NCBI RefSeq assembly: GCF_902859945.1
Contig: NZ_CADIKL010000029.1
Span: forward strand, 36,064 to 100,063
Direction: 5' to 3'
Source of the DNA: Paraburkholderia caffeinitolerans
GTDB lineage: Bacteria > Pseudomonadota > Gammaproteobacteria > Burkholderiales > Burkholderiaceae
DNA: 64,000 nucleotides
Shown piece by piece: positions 26,158 through 35,364 of this stretch. Within the stretch, counting starts at the first letter, position 1. Each line of letters begins with the position of its first letter. The translations under genes were made by a program, and so were the position numbers. The notes below the pieces were generated by a model. That model ran no database searches. It saw only the letters and a list, made by a program, of their open reading frames with translations, and was not told the DNA's origin.

Positions 26158-26549
26158 ACAATATGGTCATGGTCAATTCGAGTGCCGGCGGCGGCAACGA
26201 CGCAGTCAGCGTAAACGCCACGCCGCCCTTCGGCACGCCGGTCGGTTACGGCAATCACGCAACCCGCAGCGAGGCAATTCCCAACGTCCCCCACATCCAG
26301 GTGGGAGGCGGCCCGATCCACAACACGGCAACCGTTATCCCGTCCACCAAGGGCGATGCGGGTGGCTCGATGGGCGGCGTCGCGTCCGGCACGGTTCAGT
26401 CATCCAACCGCAACACCAACGGCTCAAGCAAGGTGTTCGTATGCGGCTGTCAGGTGACACGCAACACCGACCCCACCACGCAAAACTCAACGAACACGCA
26501 GGGCACCGGCACCTCGGCGAGTCAATACATCGTCTACGTCTTTAGCTGA
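26154..26549 (+). CDS. DUF4150 PAAR-like tip protein
   Basis: This 131-aa protein has the DUF4150/PAAR-like pattern: short beta-hairpins rich in Gly, Pro, Asn and Ser, with GTPVGYGNH, IPNVPHIQVGGGPIHNTATVIPSTKGDAGG and a C-terminal VFVCGCQVTRNTDPTTQN. PAAR-like proteins sharpen the VgrG spike. There is no C-terminal toxin extension. Initiation may be at GTG 26154 (overlapping the upstream stop) or ATG 26163; GGGGTGA at 26151-26157 would serve the latter. It precedes tssJ by a 1-nt overlap. Confidence 0.83.
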   Translation: MNNMVMVNSSAGGGNDAVSVNATPPFGTPVGYGNHATRSEAIPNVPHIQVGGGPIHNTATVIPSTKGDAGGSMGGVASGTVQSSNRNTNGSSKVFVCGCQVTRNTDPTTQNSTNTQGTGTSASQYIVYVFS

Positions 26550-27115
26550 TGAGCACTCCCAACCCTCCGCCCGGCGCGGCCACGTCCCTCGCCGATCCCG
26601 CGCGCCGCCGCTGGATCGCCACGCTCGGCGCGCTCGCCGTGACCGGCTGCTCGTCCACCAAGCCGCCCGCGAGCGACGCCACGGCCTACAGCGTGCACAT
26701 TTCGGTGGACAAGCTCGTGAACCTGGACAGCCGCGGCCGGCCCGCGCCGATTCTCGTCGGTGTCTACGAACTCAAGTCCACCGACGCCTTCGACCTCGCG
26801 AGCTTCCCGGCGCTCCAGGATCGCGCGAAAGAGACCTTGGGCGAAGACCTCGTATCGCTCGAACAGATGGTGGTCGTACCCGGCGAGCGCCGCATCGTCA
26901 AGCGGCGCGCCAACGAAATGGTTCGCGCGGTGGGCTTCGTCGCCGGTTATCGGCAACTGGAGCAAAGCGCGTGGCGCAGCTCGGTGGAAGTGCACGCCCA
27001 GCGCCGCGGCATGCTGGTCTCGATCGTCTGGCCATTCGCGCCCGATCCGCCCACCATTACGCTGAGCGTGGGCGAACGCAGTCTCGTTTCAGAATTGAAC
27101 GGAAAAAATCAATGA
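26549..27115 (+). CDS. tssJ: T6SS outer membrane lipoprotein TssJ
   Basis: TssJ anchors the trans-envelope complex to the outer membrane and contacts TssM. The 188-aa precursor has an Arg-rich n-region (ARRRW, slightly Tat-like), a hydrophobic stretch and a lipobox LAVTGC with acylated Cys34. The mature part matches TssJ: VHISVDKLVNLDSRGRPAPI, VGVYELKSTDAF and VGFVAGYRQLEQSAWR. It overlaps the PAAR-like gene by 1 nt and tssK by 4 nt. Confidence 0.94.
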   Translation: MSTPNPPPGAATSLADPARRRWIATLGALAVTGCSSTKPPASDATAYSVHISVDKLVNLDSRGRPAPILVGVYELKSTDAFDLASFPALQDRAKETLGEDLVSLEQMVVVPGERRIVKRRANEMVRAVGFVAGYRQLEQSAWRSSVEVHAQRRGMLVSIVWPFAPDPPTITLSVGERSLVSELNGKNQ

Positions 27116-28506
27116 GCACCTACGATGCATTGCATGATGCAGCGCCTGACGCCCCGCCCCTACGCAATCCGCACACCTCGCGCAGCAAGGTTGTCTGGTC
27201 GGAAGGCATGTATCTACGGCCCCAGCATTTCCAGCAACTCGAGCGCTATCTCGAAGGTTATGTGCAGCAGCGCTGCGGCGCGCTCGAGGGGCCGTTCTGG
27301 GGATTCGCCGCACTCGGGCTCGACCCGGATGCCCTTGCGCTCGGCAAAATCGCTGTCCTCGGCGCACAAGGCATCTTCCCGGACGGTACGCCGTTCGACC
27401 TGACGAATGCCGATGACCTGCCCGCCCCGCTCGACATTCCGACGAGCGCCGATGGCGAGCTCGTCGTGCTCGCTTGGCCGGTCCAGCGCGCCGGTGCCGA
27501 AGACATCATCTTTGAAGAGCAGGACGAGTCAATCGCGCGATACGGTGTTTGCACTTCCGAGGTCGCGGATACCAACGCCGTCGCGCTCGGCCCCGCCACG
27601 CTGGACCTCGCCCGCCCGCGCGTGCGGCTCGCGCTCGCCTCGCAGCTTGGCGGCGAGTGGCAAACGCTCGGCGTTGCGCGCGTGCGCGAGCGGCTTGCTG
27701 ACAACCGCGTAGTGCTCGATCCGCGCTACGTGCCGCCTATGCTCGTCGCGAGCCGTCACCCAGTGCTGCAAGGCTATGCGGGCGAGCTGCACGGGCTGCT
27801 GGAACAGCGCGCCCAGGCGCTCGCGCAGCGCATCGCGCAGCCGGCGCGGGCGGGCGTGGCCGAAGTTGCGGAATTCCTGCTGCTGGCGCTCGTCAACCGC
27901 GCGCTCGCCGATACCTCGCGCGCGCTCTCCAACAACCACAGCCATCCGCATAGCTGGTTCCGCGAATGGCTGCGGCTCGCGTTCGAACTCAGCACCTATA
28001 CGAGCGACGCGCGCACGCCCGCGTTGCGCCCGGTCTATCGACACGACGATTTGCACGGTAGCTTCGCGCCGCTGATGGCGCAGTTGCGCACGGCCCTTTC
28101 GATCGTGCTGGAGCAGCATGCCGTGGCGTTGCCGCTGCACGAGCGGGCCCATCGCGTATGGGTCGCCGAAGTGCCGTCGCTGGACTTGCTGCGCGACGCG
28201 GGCTTCGTGCTCGCAGTCCAGGCGGAACTGCCCGCCGAGACGATGCGCTCGCGCTTTCCCGCGCAAATCAAGATCGGCCCGGTGGAACGTCTCGCCGATC
28301 TCGTGCACCTGCAACTGCCCGGCATCGGCCTGCGTCTGCTGCCCGCCGCGCCACGCCAGATCCCTTATCACGCGGGCTTTCACTACTTCGAGCTCGAATC
28401 GGCCGGCGATTTGTGGAAGCAGCTCGAACAGTCGGCCGGGCTCGCGCTGCATGTCGCCGGCGAGTTGCCCGGGCTCACGATGACCTGCTGGGCGATCCGC
28501 CGTTAG
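27112..28506 (+). CDS. tssK: T6SS baseplate connector TssK
   Basis: TssK links the baseplate to the membrane complex. The 464-aa protein opens with the signature VVWSEGMYLRPQHFQQLERYLE and continues with RCGALEGPFWGF; the C-terminal region contains KIGPVERLADLVHLQLPGI and YFELESAGDLWKQLEQS, conserved in the family. The chosen start overlaps the tssJ stop (ATGA); the frame is open further upstream but that part lies within tssJ. tssL begins 51 nt later. Confidence 0.96.
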   Translation: MSTYDALHDAAPDAPPLRNPHTSRSKVVWSEGMYLRPQHFQQLERYLEGYVQQRCGALEGPFWGFAALGLDPDALALGKIAVLGAQGIFPDGTPFDLTNADDLPAPLDIPTSADGELVVLAWPVQRAGAEDIIFEEQDESIARYGVCTSEVADTNAVALGPATLDLARPRVRLALASQLGGEWQTLGVARVRERLADNRVVLDPRYVPPMLVASRHPVLQGYAGELHGLLEQRAQALAQRIAQPARAGVAEVAEFLLLALVNRALADTSRALSNNHSHPHSWFREWLRLAFELSTYTSDARTPALRPVYRHDDLHGSFAPLMAQLRTALSIVLEQHAVALPLHERAHRVWVAEVPSLDLLRDAGFVLAVQAELPAETMRSRFPAQIKIGPVERLADLVHLQLPGIGLRLLPAAPRQIPYHAGFHYFELESAGDLWKQLEQSAGLALHVAGELPGLTMTCWAIRR

Positions 28507-28557
28507 CGCGCCCGAGGACATCGCGCCTGGTGCTGCCCTCGCCCTCTTCACTGAGCC

Positions 28558-29820
28558 ATGAACTCCGTTGCCTCGTCGCCCAACGATATGCCTCTCGATG
28601 CCGCGCGCAACCCTCAAGCGCCCTCCCCCATACCTACGTCCGCCGTGCGCGACCCGTCCCCGCGCAATCGGCTGGTGTCGCTCGCCAGCCGGCTGCTCGA
28701 CGCCATCGTGCAGATCCGGCTGCAAACCCCAACCGAGCCGCGTGCGCTGCGCGAGCAACTGATGCGGGAAATGCGGGCGTTCCAGTCCCATGCCCAGCAA
28801 GCCGGGTTGTCGCCGGAAACCATCGTCGCCGCGCGCTACTGCCTGTGCACGGCGCTCGACGAAGCGGTTGCGCTCACGCCCTGGGGCCGCGCACATGCCT
28901 GGTCATCCTACGGATTGCTGGTCGCGTTTCATAACGAAACCTGGGGCGGCGAGAAATTCTTTCAGCTGCTCGCACGCTTGTCGGCGCAACCGCAACTGCA
29001 CGTCGACCTGATGGAGCTGCAGTATGTCTGCCTCGCGCTCGGCTTCCAGGGGCGCTACCACGTGATGCGCGATGGCGCGGTCAAGCTTGAAGGGCTGCGC
29101 CACCGCCTCTATCGCCTGCTCAGCACCACGCGCGCGCCCGTGCCGAAGGCGCTGTCCGCGCAATCGCGCGCGCCGGACGCCGCGGCTGCGGCGCGCCTGC
29201 GCTTCGGTCTGCCGCCGTGGGTGTGGGTCGCCAGCGCCGCACTGCTGGCCGCCCTGTGCCTCGCGGGGTTCCGCTTCGCCATCGACGCACGCGCGACCCG
29301 CACCGAGGCAGCCATCTCCGCATTGCGCCTGCCCGAGGTGGTGGCTCCGGTGTCCAACGACATCGCCCGCTGGCTCGCGACCGACATCGCCTCGGGCCGG
29401 CTCACTGTGCGCAGCACGGAGGACCGCACGATCATCGCGATTCGCGGCGACGGCGCATTCGCCTCCGGCGCTGCCGCGATCGTGCCGGCTTATCAGCCCA
29501 CCGTTGGCCGGATCGCCGACGCGCTGAACCGCTTTCCGGGCGACCTGAGCGTCACGGGCCACACGGACAACCAGCCCGTGCGCACGGCTGCGATCGGCTC
29601 GAACACGGCGCTCTCCGTGGCCCGCGCCAACTCGGTCAAGGATGCGCTCCTCGCCGCCGGCCTTGCCGGCAACCGGTCAATCAAAGCCGAAGGCGCCGGC
29701 GACTCGCAACCGATCGACACCAATGCCACGCCAGCAGGCCGCGCGCATAACCGTCGCGTGGACATCGTGCTGTTCCTCAAGCGCGGCACATCCGCTCCCT
29801 CGCCTTCCCGCTCTTCATGA
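28558..29820 (+). CDS. tssL: T6SS inner membrane protein TssL with OmpA-like domain
   Basis: TssL belongs to the TssJLM membrane complex. The first 210 residues are the cytoplasmic DotU domain (LCTALDEAVALTPWG, WGGEKFFQLLARLSAQP, LMELQYVCLALGFQGRYHV). One membrane helix at about 218-243 follows, then a periplasmic OmpA/MotB peptidoglycan-binding domain (TGHTDNQPVR, NTALSVARANSV, NRRVDIVL). This is therefore the extended, wall-anchored form of TssL (420 aa). Its stop overlaps the tssM start by 4 nt. Confidence 0.95.
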   Translation: MNSVASSPNDMPLDAARNPQAPSPIPTSAVRDPSPRNRLVSLASRLLDAIVQIRLQTPTEPRALREQLMREMRAFQSHAQQAGLSPETIVAARYCLCTALDEAVALTPWGRAHAWSSYGLLVAFHNETWGGEKFFQLLARLSAQPQLHVDLMELQYVCLALGFQGRYHVMRDGAVKLEGLRHRLYRLLSTTRAPVPKALSAQSRAPDAAAAARLRFGLPPWVWVASAALLAALCLAGFRFAIDARATRTEAAISALRLPEVVAPVSNDIARWLATDIASGRLTVRSTEDRTIIAIRGDGAFASGAAAIVPAYQPTVGRIADALNRFPGDLSVTGHTDNQPVRTAAIGSNTALSVARANSVKDALLAAGLAGNRSIKAEGAGDSQPIDTNATPAGRAHNRRVDIVLFLKRGTSAPSPSRSS

Positions 29821-32800
29821 ATTTACTGAGACGCTTCTTCCAATTCCTCACCTCCTCGCTGCTGTGGATCAGCATTGCCGTGCTACTCCTCGCCGCGTGG
29901 ATCTGGTTCGACGGGCCGCTCGTCGCATTCGGCGAAAGCCTGCCGCTGCAAAGCCGGCGCGCACGCGCGATCGTAATCGCCGTATTGCTGGCCTGCTGGC
30001 TCTGGTGGCTCTGGCGGCGCCTGCGCTCGCGCGCGGGCAAAACCGGGCCGATTGCACGCTGGCGCGAACGCCGCCGTCTGCGCCGCGAGCAGGCTGCAGC
30101 CGAGATCGGGCCCAACGCAGAGCGTCTCGTCGAGTTGCGCGCGCGTCTGCTCGACGCGCTCAAGCGGCTGCGCGACTGCGCGCCGTCCACATCGCGCGTG
30201 GCGGTGTGGATCGACCACCTGACCGGTCGCAGCAAATACCGCCTGCCGTGGATCGTGGTCGCGGGCAGCGCCGACTCGGGCAAGACGAGCCTGCTCGCCG
30301 GCAGCGGATTGCGTCTGCATGGCCCGCTTCCCGAAGGCGCGCTGGTGCCGCCCACGACGCAGTGCGACTGGTGGTACGCCGACGAAGCGGTGCTCGTCGA
30401 TACCCCGCGCGACACGCTGGAGACGCGCCAGGACGGCACGCCGGAACCGCACGGCATCTGGACCACGCTCACCGGGCTGCTGCGGCGCTATCGGCCCCGC
30501 CAGCCGCTCAACGGCGTGCTGCTGACCGTGGCCGCCGACACGCTCGTCACCATGAGCGCGCCCGAACGCACGGCGTGCGCCGAGCGGCTCGCGCGGACGC
30601 TGCGCGCCATGCAGACGCGGCTCGACGTGCGCGTGCCCGTGTATGTCTGCGTCACGCGGATGGACCGGCTGCGCGGGTTTTCCGACTACTTCCGCAACCT
30701 TGGCGATGAAGCGCGCGAGGCGGCGTGGGGCATCGGTTATGCGCTCTCGGATCCGCGCCCCGGCAACCCGCTGTGGTCGGCCCACAACGGCCTCGCGGAA
30801 CTTGCGAAGCGTCTCGACGACGGACTGTGCGCCGCGCTCGATGCCGAGCCGGACGCCGACGCACGCGCCCACGCGTATCTGTTCCCGCAGCAGTTCGACG
30901 TCGTACGGCAGGCCATCGCGGCGTTCTGCGAAAGCCTCTTTCGCGAGTCGCGCTTCGATGCGCCGCTGCATTTGCGCGGCATTTACTTCACCGCTGCGCG
31001 CAATGGCCCCTCGACCACCGATTGCGTGCTGAGCGCCTCGCCCGGCATGTCGGTGCCGCAGCGCGAATTCGCGGCACCCGCCGTGCCGGCCGGACCCGCC
31101 GAGCGCAACGGCTTTTTCATCAAGTCGCTGTTGCGCGACGTGCTGTTCGCCGACACCGGCTTTGCAGGCGTGAGCCGCGCCGAGCGCCGCCGCAACGCGC
31201 TTTGGCAAACCGTGCTGGCGACCATCGCCATCGTGATGCTCGCGTCGCTCGCGGCCGGCTTGATATTCAGTTATGCGAATAACCGTGCCTACCTTGACGA
31301 AATCGATGCGCGCGTCGCCACCTTCAAGCGCGACTCGTCCCAGCCGCTCGAAGCCGCCGACCCGCAAATCCTCGCGCCGATGCTCGACGCGCTGAAAGCG
31401 CTGCCCGACTCGCCACGCTTCGATGCCGAGTCGCCGCCCTTCTTTCGCTATCGCTTGGGGCTCTTTCAGGGAACGCGCATCCGCGAAGCCGCCGAGGACG
31501 CCTATCAGCGCGCGCTTCACGAGAAGCTGCTGCCGCTCGTTTCGGCTCACCTGGAGCAACTGCTCTCCGGCGCGCCCACCAACGACATCGAGTACGACTA
31601 CGCCGCGCTGAAGGCGTATTTGATGCTGCACGATCCGGAGCACTATGACGGCAGCTTCGTCGCCGCCTGGCTCTCGCTCGACATCCAGCGCACCCTGCCC
31701 GCCAGCACGACGCAGGCCGAGCGCACGCAGATCGACACGCACTTGTCGAACCTGTTCGCCTCGCGCAGCATTGCGGCTGCGGGGCCGTTCGCACAGCCGG
31801 TCAATCAGGCGCTCGTCGACGCCGTGCGCGCGCGCGTGGCCCAGGTCCCGCTGCCCGAGCGGACCTGGCGCGTTCTGCGCCGCGAACTGCTGCGCACGAT
31901 GCGCGCGCCCCCAGTCACTTTCGCCGAAGCCGGCGGCCCGCAAGCGGCGCTGGTCTTCGTGCGCGCGAGCGGCAAGCCGCTGACCGACGGCATCGCGCCG
32001 CTCTACACCTACCGCGGCTACTGGGACACCGTCGACAAGCGGCTTGGCGAAGTGACAGCCTCGCTCGCCCGCGACGACGCTTGGGTACTCGGCATCGCGG
32101 GCGCTGCGAAAGCGGACAATGCCAAGCTCGCGGGATGGACAGAGCAGGCCCGGCGCCTCTATCTAAACGAATACGTGGCGACATGGGACAGCTATCTCGG
32201 CGATTTACGGCTCGCGCCAGCACCGTCGATGGAGCAGAGCATCCAGCGCGCACGCGTGCTCTCCGCGCCCGATTCTCCGCTGCGCAACCTGTTACAGGTC
32301 GCCGCGAAGGAAACCCAGCTGTTGCGCACGGAAGCGGGCAAGCCGCAACTTGCCGCGCGCTGGCGACAACGCATGGACGTCGCGCGCCATTCGCTCGAAG
32401 CCGTATTCGGCAAGAATCCGGCGGATAGCGTACCGGCCGGCCAGGATGCCCCGACCGAAACCATCGTCGATGCGCACTTCGCCGCGCTGCGCCAGCTCGT
32501 TGCCGGACAGGGCCCGGACGGGCGCGGCGGCGCGCCGCTCGATACAGTCCTGCAAAACGTCGATGCGCTGTACAGCTACCTGACCTCCGCGAGCGCCGCA
32601 CTCGCAAGCGGCGGCGTACCGCCCGCGACCGACGTGTTCGCCAAATTGCAGGCCGATGCGGGCCGGCTGCCCGTACCTTTGCGCGAGCTCCTGAGCGATT
32701 TGTCGCGCAACGCAGTGCAAGGCGTGAGCGCGTCGGCACGGCAAACGCTCACGGAGCAAACCACCAATGGCGTCGGCAACGTCTGCCGGCAGATGATCGC

Positions 32801-33464
32801 CGGACGCTACCCATTCGTGCGCAACGTCGCCCGCGACATGCCACCTGACGAATTCACGCGGCTGTTCGCTTCTGGTGGCGTGCTCGACGACTACTTCCAG
32901 AAAAATCTCGCCGCCCAGACCGATGCGAACGGCCCGCGCTGGCGCTTCCGGCCGCTCGCCGTAGCGAGCGCAGACGGCATGGGTTTCGCCGCGTCCGCCG
33001 CCCCGCGCGACGCCCGGATACTCGACACCTTCAGCCAGGCCGCGAAGATCCGCGACATCTACTTCGGATCGAACGGCCGCAGCCCGGCCTTCGAAGTCGT
33101 GCTCACGCCGCAGGAAACCGATCCTGACATCCTGCAGTACTCGCTCACCGTGGGCGCACAGACGCTGCGTTACGCGCACGGGCCGTCCGCGCCGCTCCTT
33201 GTCAAATGGTCCGCCGACAGCACCCAGCGCGTGACGCTGGAGATCAACACCGTAGGCGGACCGCAGACGCTGCAGGGCGAAGGGCCGTGGGCCCTGCAGC
33301 GCCTGTTCGACAAAGCGCAGATCGCCGCTGGCGATACTGCGGACAGCCAGAGCGCCACTTTCGACATCGGCGGCCACAAGCTCACGCTTCGCCTCGCAGC
33401 GGGCACGGCCGGCGGCGACCCCCTGCACCGCGCCGAACTGCTTGCCTTCCGCTGCCCCGCTTGA
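29817..33464 (+). CDS. tssM: T6SS inner membrane protein TssM (IcmF)
   Basis: TssM is the large component of the trans-envelope channel, 1215 aa. Two N-terminal membrane helices (about 15-33 and 50-68) flank a short loop; the cytoplasmic domain has Walker A GSADSGKTS near residues 150-158 and VLVDTP. A third helix lies at about 462-485, followed by a large periplasmic part that reaches TssJ, ending in the ImcF-related C-terminal beta domain. The intact Walker A suggests the nucleotide-binding version. No frameshift is seen over its length. Confidence 0.96.
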   Translation: MNLLRRFFQFLTSSLLWISIAVLLLAAWIWFDGPLVAFGESLPLQSRRARAIVIAVLLACWLWWLWRRLRSRAGKTGPIARWRERRRLRREQAAAEIGPNAERLVELRARLLDALKRLRDCAPSTSRVAVWIDHLTGRSKYRLPWIVVAGSADSGKTSLLAGSGLRLHGPLPEGALVPPTTQCDWWYADEAVLVDTPRDTLETRQDGTPEPHGIWTTLTGLLRRYRPRQPLNGVLLTVAADTLVTMSAPERTACAERLARTLRAMQTRLDVRVPVYVCVTRMDRLRGFSDYFRNLGDEAREAAWGIGYALSDPRPGNPLWSAHNGLAELAKRLDDGLCAALDAEPDADARAHAYLFPQQFDVVRQAIAAFCESLFRESRFDAPLHLRGIYFTAARNGPSTTDCVLSASPGMSVPQREFAAPAVPAGPAERNGFFIKSLLRDVLFADTGFAGVSRAERRRNALWQTVLATIAIVMLASLAAGLIFSYANNRAYLDEIDARVATFKRDSSQPLEAADPQILAPMLDALKALPDSPRFDAESPPFFRYRLGLFQGTRIREAAEDAYQRALHEKLLPLVSAHLEQLLSGAPTNDIEYDYAALKAYLMLHDPEHYDGSFVAAWLSLDIQRTLPASTTQAERTQIDTHLSNLFASRSIAAAGPFAQPVNQALVDAVRARVAQVPLPERTWRVLRRELLRTMRAPPVTFAEAGGPQAALVFVRASGKPLTDGIAPLYTYRGYWDTVDKRLGEVTASLARDDAWVLGIAGAAKADNAKLAGWTEQARRLYLNEYVATWDSYLGDLRLAPAPSMEQSIQRARVLSAPDSPLRNLLQVAAKETQLLRTEAGKPQLAARWRQRMDVARHSLEAVFGKNPADSVPAGQDAPTETIVDAHFAALRQLVAGQGPDGRGGAPLDTVLQNVDALYSYLTSASAALASGGVPPATDVFAKLQADAGRLPVPLRELLSDLSRNAVQGVSASARQTLTEQTTNGVGNVCRQMIAGRYPFVRNVARDMPPDEFTRLFASGGVLDDYFQKNLAAQTDANGPRWRFRPLAVASADGMGFAASAAPRDARILDTFSQAAKIRDIYFGSNGRSPAFEVVLTPQETDPDILQYSLTVGAQTLRYAHGPSAPLLVKWSADSTQRVTLEINTVGGPQTLQGEGPWALQRLFDKAQIAAGDTADSQSATFDIGGHKLTLRLAAGTAGGDPLHRAELLAFRCPA

Positions 33465-33521
33465 CGCGGCGCGCTGGCATGCCCGCGGCACTTCCCCTGT
33501 TCTGCTCTGCGAGCCCATCCC

Positions 33522-35117
33522 ATGACTGAACAATCCAGTTTCGGCATCAAGATTTCCGTGCTCACCTGCAATGGCGCTGCCCCCGTTAATGCCATCGGCA
33601 CCGAATTCGGCGCGACCGGAGGCACCATCGGCGCCGGGCCCGCCAATACCCTCGTGCTGCCCGACGACACGAGCGGCGTCGCTGCCCACCACGCGGATCT
33701 GCGCTGCGTGAGCGGCGGCTGGCGCATGCGCAACATCAGCGAGCGCGGCACGCTGACCGTCAACGGCAAGCCACTCATGCCCGGCGGCGACATGCGCGTG
33801 GGCGTGGGCGACTTCATCGGTCTCGGCCCGTACGTGCTGCGCGTGGCGCCTGGACTCGTGGCCCCCGATTGGCGCGCCGACATCCCTTCCCGGCCGATGG
33901 ACGCCACCAAAGCCGCATCGGCGCCAGCAACGGCACCGGAAGCGCTACACCTGCCGCGTCAAGAAACCGGCCCGCTCTCCGGTGCGCCCTCGGCCGGCTG
34001 GCTCTCGGACGGCAGCACGCTGCTCGAGTCGCCGATCGCGTTCGGCGACCTGACGGATATGCCGGTGGACCCGCTGGCGCTGTTCGGCTCCGTCAACCGC
34101 GCATGGCCAGGCACGCACAATCCGCAAGCCGCCGACCTCTTTGGCGAAGAAGTCAGCCTGACCCCACGGGCCGACAGCCCGCCCGCCCCTTTGGAGCCCC
34201 GTTCTCATATGAATGAACGACGCATGCCGAACGAACTGCACAGTGCATTCTCGATGAATGTCTCGACGCTCATGCCAGAGCATCATGACGACGCCCTGCG
34301 AACGGGCGCGGCGGGTCATGCGGCCAACATCGCGCCCAACATCGCGCCGTTATCGCGAGACCCCTTCGAGATCCACGGCCTGGCCGACGCGCCGGACCAA
34401 GCCGCTCCCGCCGCCCCTGCCAACCCTGCCGTCGATCAGCAGCCCGGCGACACCCAGTGGAACGCCGCTGCGGAACAAGCGTCCGTACCCATGAAAGTCC
34501 GCTACGACACGCATTTCGGCGCCGGGCTGCACGATGTGACGCCGATGACATTCGCCGGACAGTCGCTTCGATCCAACAACGCAGCCGTGTCGCGAGCCGC
34601 AATGGCGCCGCCCATGCCTGCGCCCGGCGCCCGCGCTGCGGCGTCTGGTGCGAGCGGCGCCATGTCCGGCATGACGATGTCCGGCGTAGCGACGCCCGAC
34701 GTAGTGACGCCCGACGTAGCGACGCCCAGAACCACGCCTCCCTCCGAGCCAAGGCGGCATGAAGCCGTCGACTCGCGGGCACGCCCCGCGCCGCGCCAAA
34801 CGCCCGAGGCGGCCGACGACCGGTTCGCGGTACTGCGCGCCTCGTTCCCCGGAGCGACCGCGCCGGCACGATCCGAAAACCGCGCCGCACCCATGCCCGC
34901 CGACATCATCGACCCGCTGGAGCGTCACGCGGCGAGCACCGCACAGCCTTTGCCCATGACGCAGGAGGACACTGTCGCGGCCCTCGTCGCGGCGTTCTTT
35001 GCGGGTGCCGGGATTGCACCCCACGAGGCCGCGACAGCCGGGCTCGACACCGAGTTCATGTACACGCTCGGCGGCGTGGCGCGCACGCTGCTCGCGAGGC
35101 GTATCGGGTCGTCATAG
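33522..35117 (+). CDS. tagH: FHA-domain T6SS protein (TagH/Fha type)
   Basis: This 531-aa cytoplasmic scaffold has an N-terminal FHA domain (about residues 8-110), which binds phosphothreonine; conserved elements GGTIGAGPANTLVLPDD, VAAHHADLRC and TLTVNGKPLMPG are visible, although the usual GRxxxNxxxL reads GAGPANTLVL, without the arginine. A long Pro/Ala/Met-rich disordered middle includes a 15-bp tandem repeat. The final 65 residues (TVAALVAAFFAGAGI and AGLDTEFMYTLGGVARTLL) match the TagH C-terminal domain. In Fha-type T6SS regulation a Thr kinase (PpkA) and phosphatase (PppA) act on the FHA protein; neither is encoded here. It is the last T6SS gene of the window. Confidence 0.88.
   Translation: MTEQSSFGIKISVLTCNGAAPVNAIGTEFGATGGTIGAGPANTLVLPDDTSGVAAHHADLRCVSGGWRMRNISERGTLTVNGKPLMPGGDMRVGVGDFIGLGPYVLRVAPGLVAPDWRADIPSRPMDATKAASAPATAPEALHLPRQETGPLSGAPSAGWLSDGSTLLESPIAFGDLTDMPVDPLALFGSVNRAWPGTHNPQAADLFGEEVSLTPRADSPPAPLEPRSHMNERRMPNELHSAFSMNVSTLMPEHHDDALRTGAAGHAANIAPNIAPLSRDPFEIHGLADAPDQAAPAAPANPAVDQQPGDTQWNAAAEQASVPMKVRYDTHFGAGLHDVTPMTFAGQSLRSNNAAVSRAAMAPPMPAPGARAAASGASGAMSGMTMSGVATPDVVTPDVATPRTTPPSEPRRHEAVDSRARPAPRQTPEAADDRFAVLRASFPGATAPARSENRAAPMPADIIDPLERHAASTAQPLPMTQEDTVAALVAAFFAGAGIAPHEAATAGLDTEFMYTLGGVARTLLARRIGSS
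34683..34727 (+). repeat. 15-bp tandem repeat (3 units) in the tagH linker
   Basis: Three consecutive units of the form GRCGTAGYGACGCCC encode GVATP, DVVTP and DVATP in the disordered linker of the FHA protein. Such a repeat could vary in copy number without changing the frame. Confidence 0.8.
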
Positions 35118-35175
35118 CAAGACAGGCAAGGTCCGCGAGGGCCGATGGGCGAAATGTGAACGAAAGGTCATGGAA

Positions 35176-35203
35176 GAGAATCGGCCATGAATGACCGATT
35201 CTC
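35176..35203. repeat. 9-bp perfect inverted repeat between tagH and fsr
   Basis: GAGAATCGG (35176-35184) and CCGATTCTC (35195-35203) flank a 10-nt spacer. There is no T-tract, so it is not a standard terminator; it could be an operator or an mRNA-end hairpin. The rest of 35118-35364 shows no gene and should carry the fsr promoter. Confidence 0.5.
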
Positions 35204-35364
35204 GACAAAATATGTCCGGACTGTTCAGTCGAGACACATTACACTGCGCTTCATAACTCATATACATGACCTTTTCACGCCATCGCCGCGCCGGGCGCTT
35301 CATGCGTTCATGAACCCCGCTCCGGACGCTGCGCCCGCGTGAAGCCTTTTCGCTTATCGACAAT

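Noticed and set aside
34683..34727. Tandem 15-bp repeats as a CRISPR-like array
   Set aside because: The units are contiguous, without spacers, and in frame within tagH.
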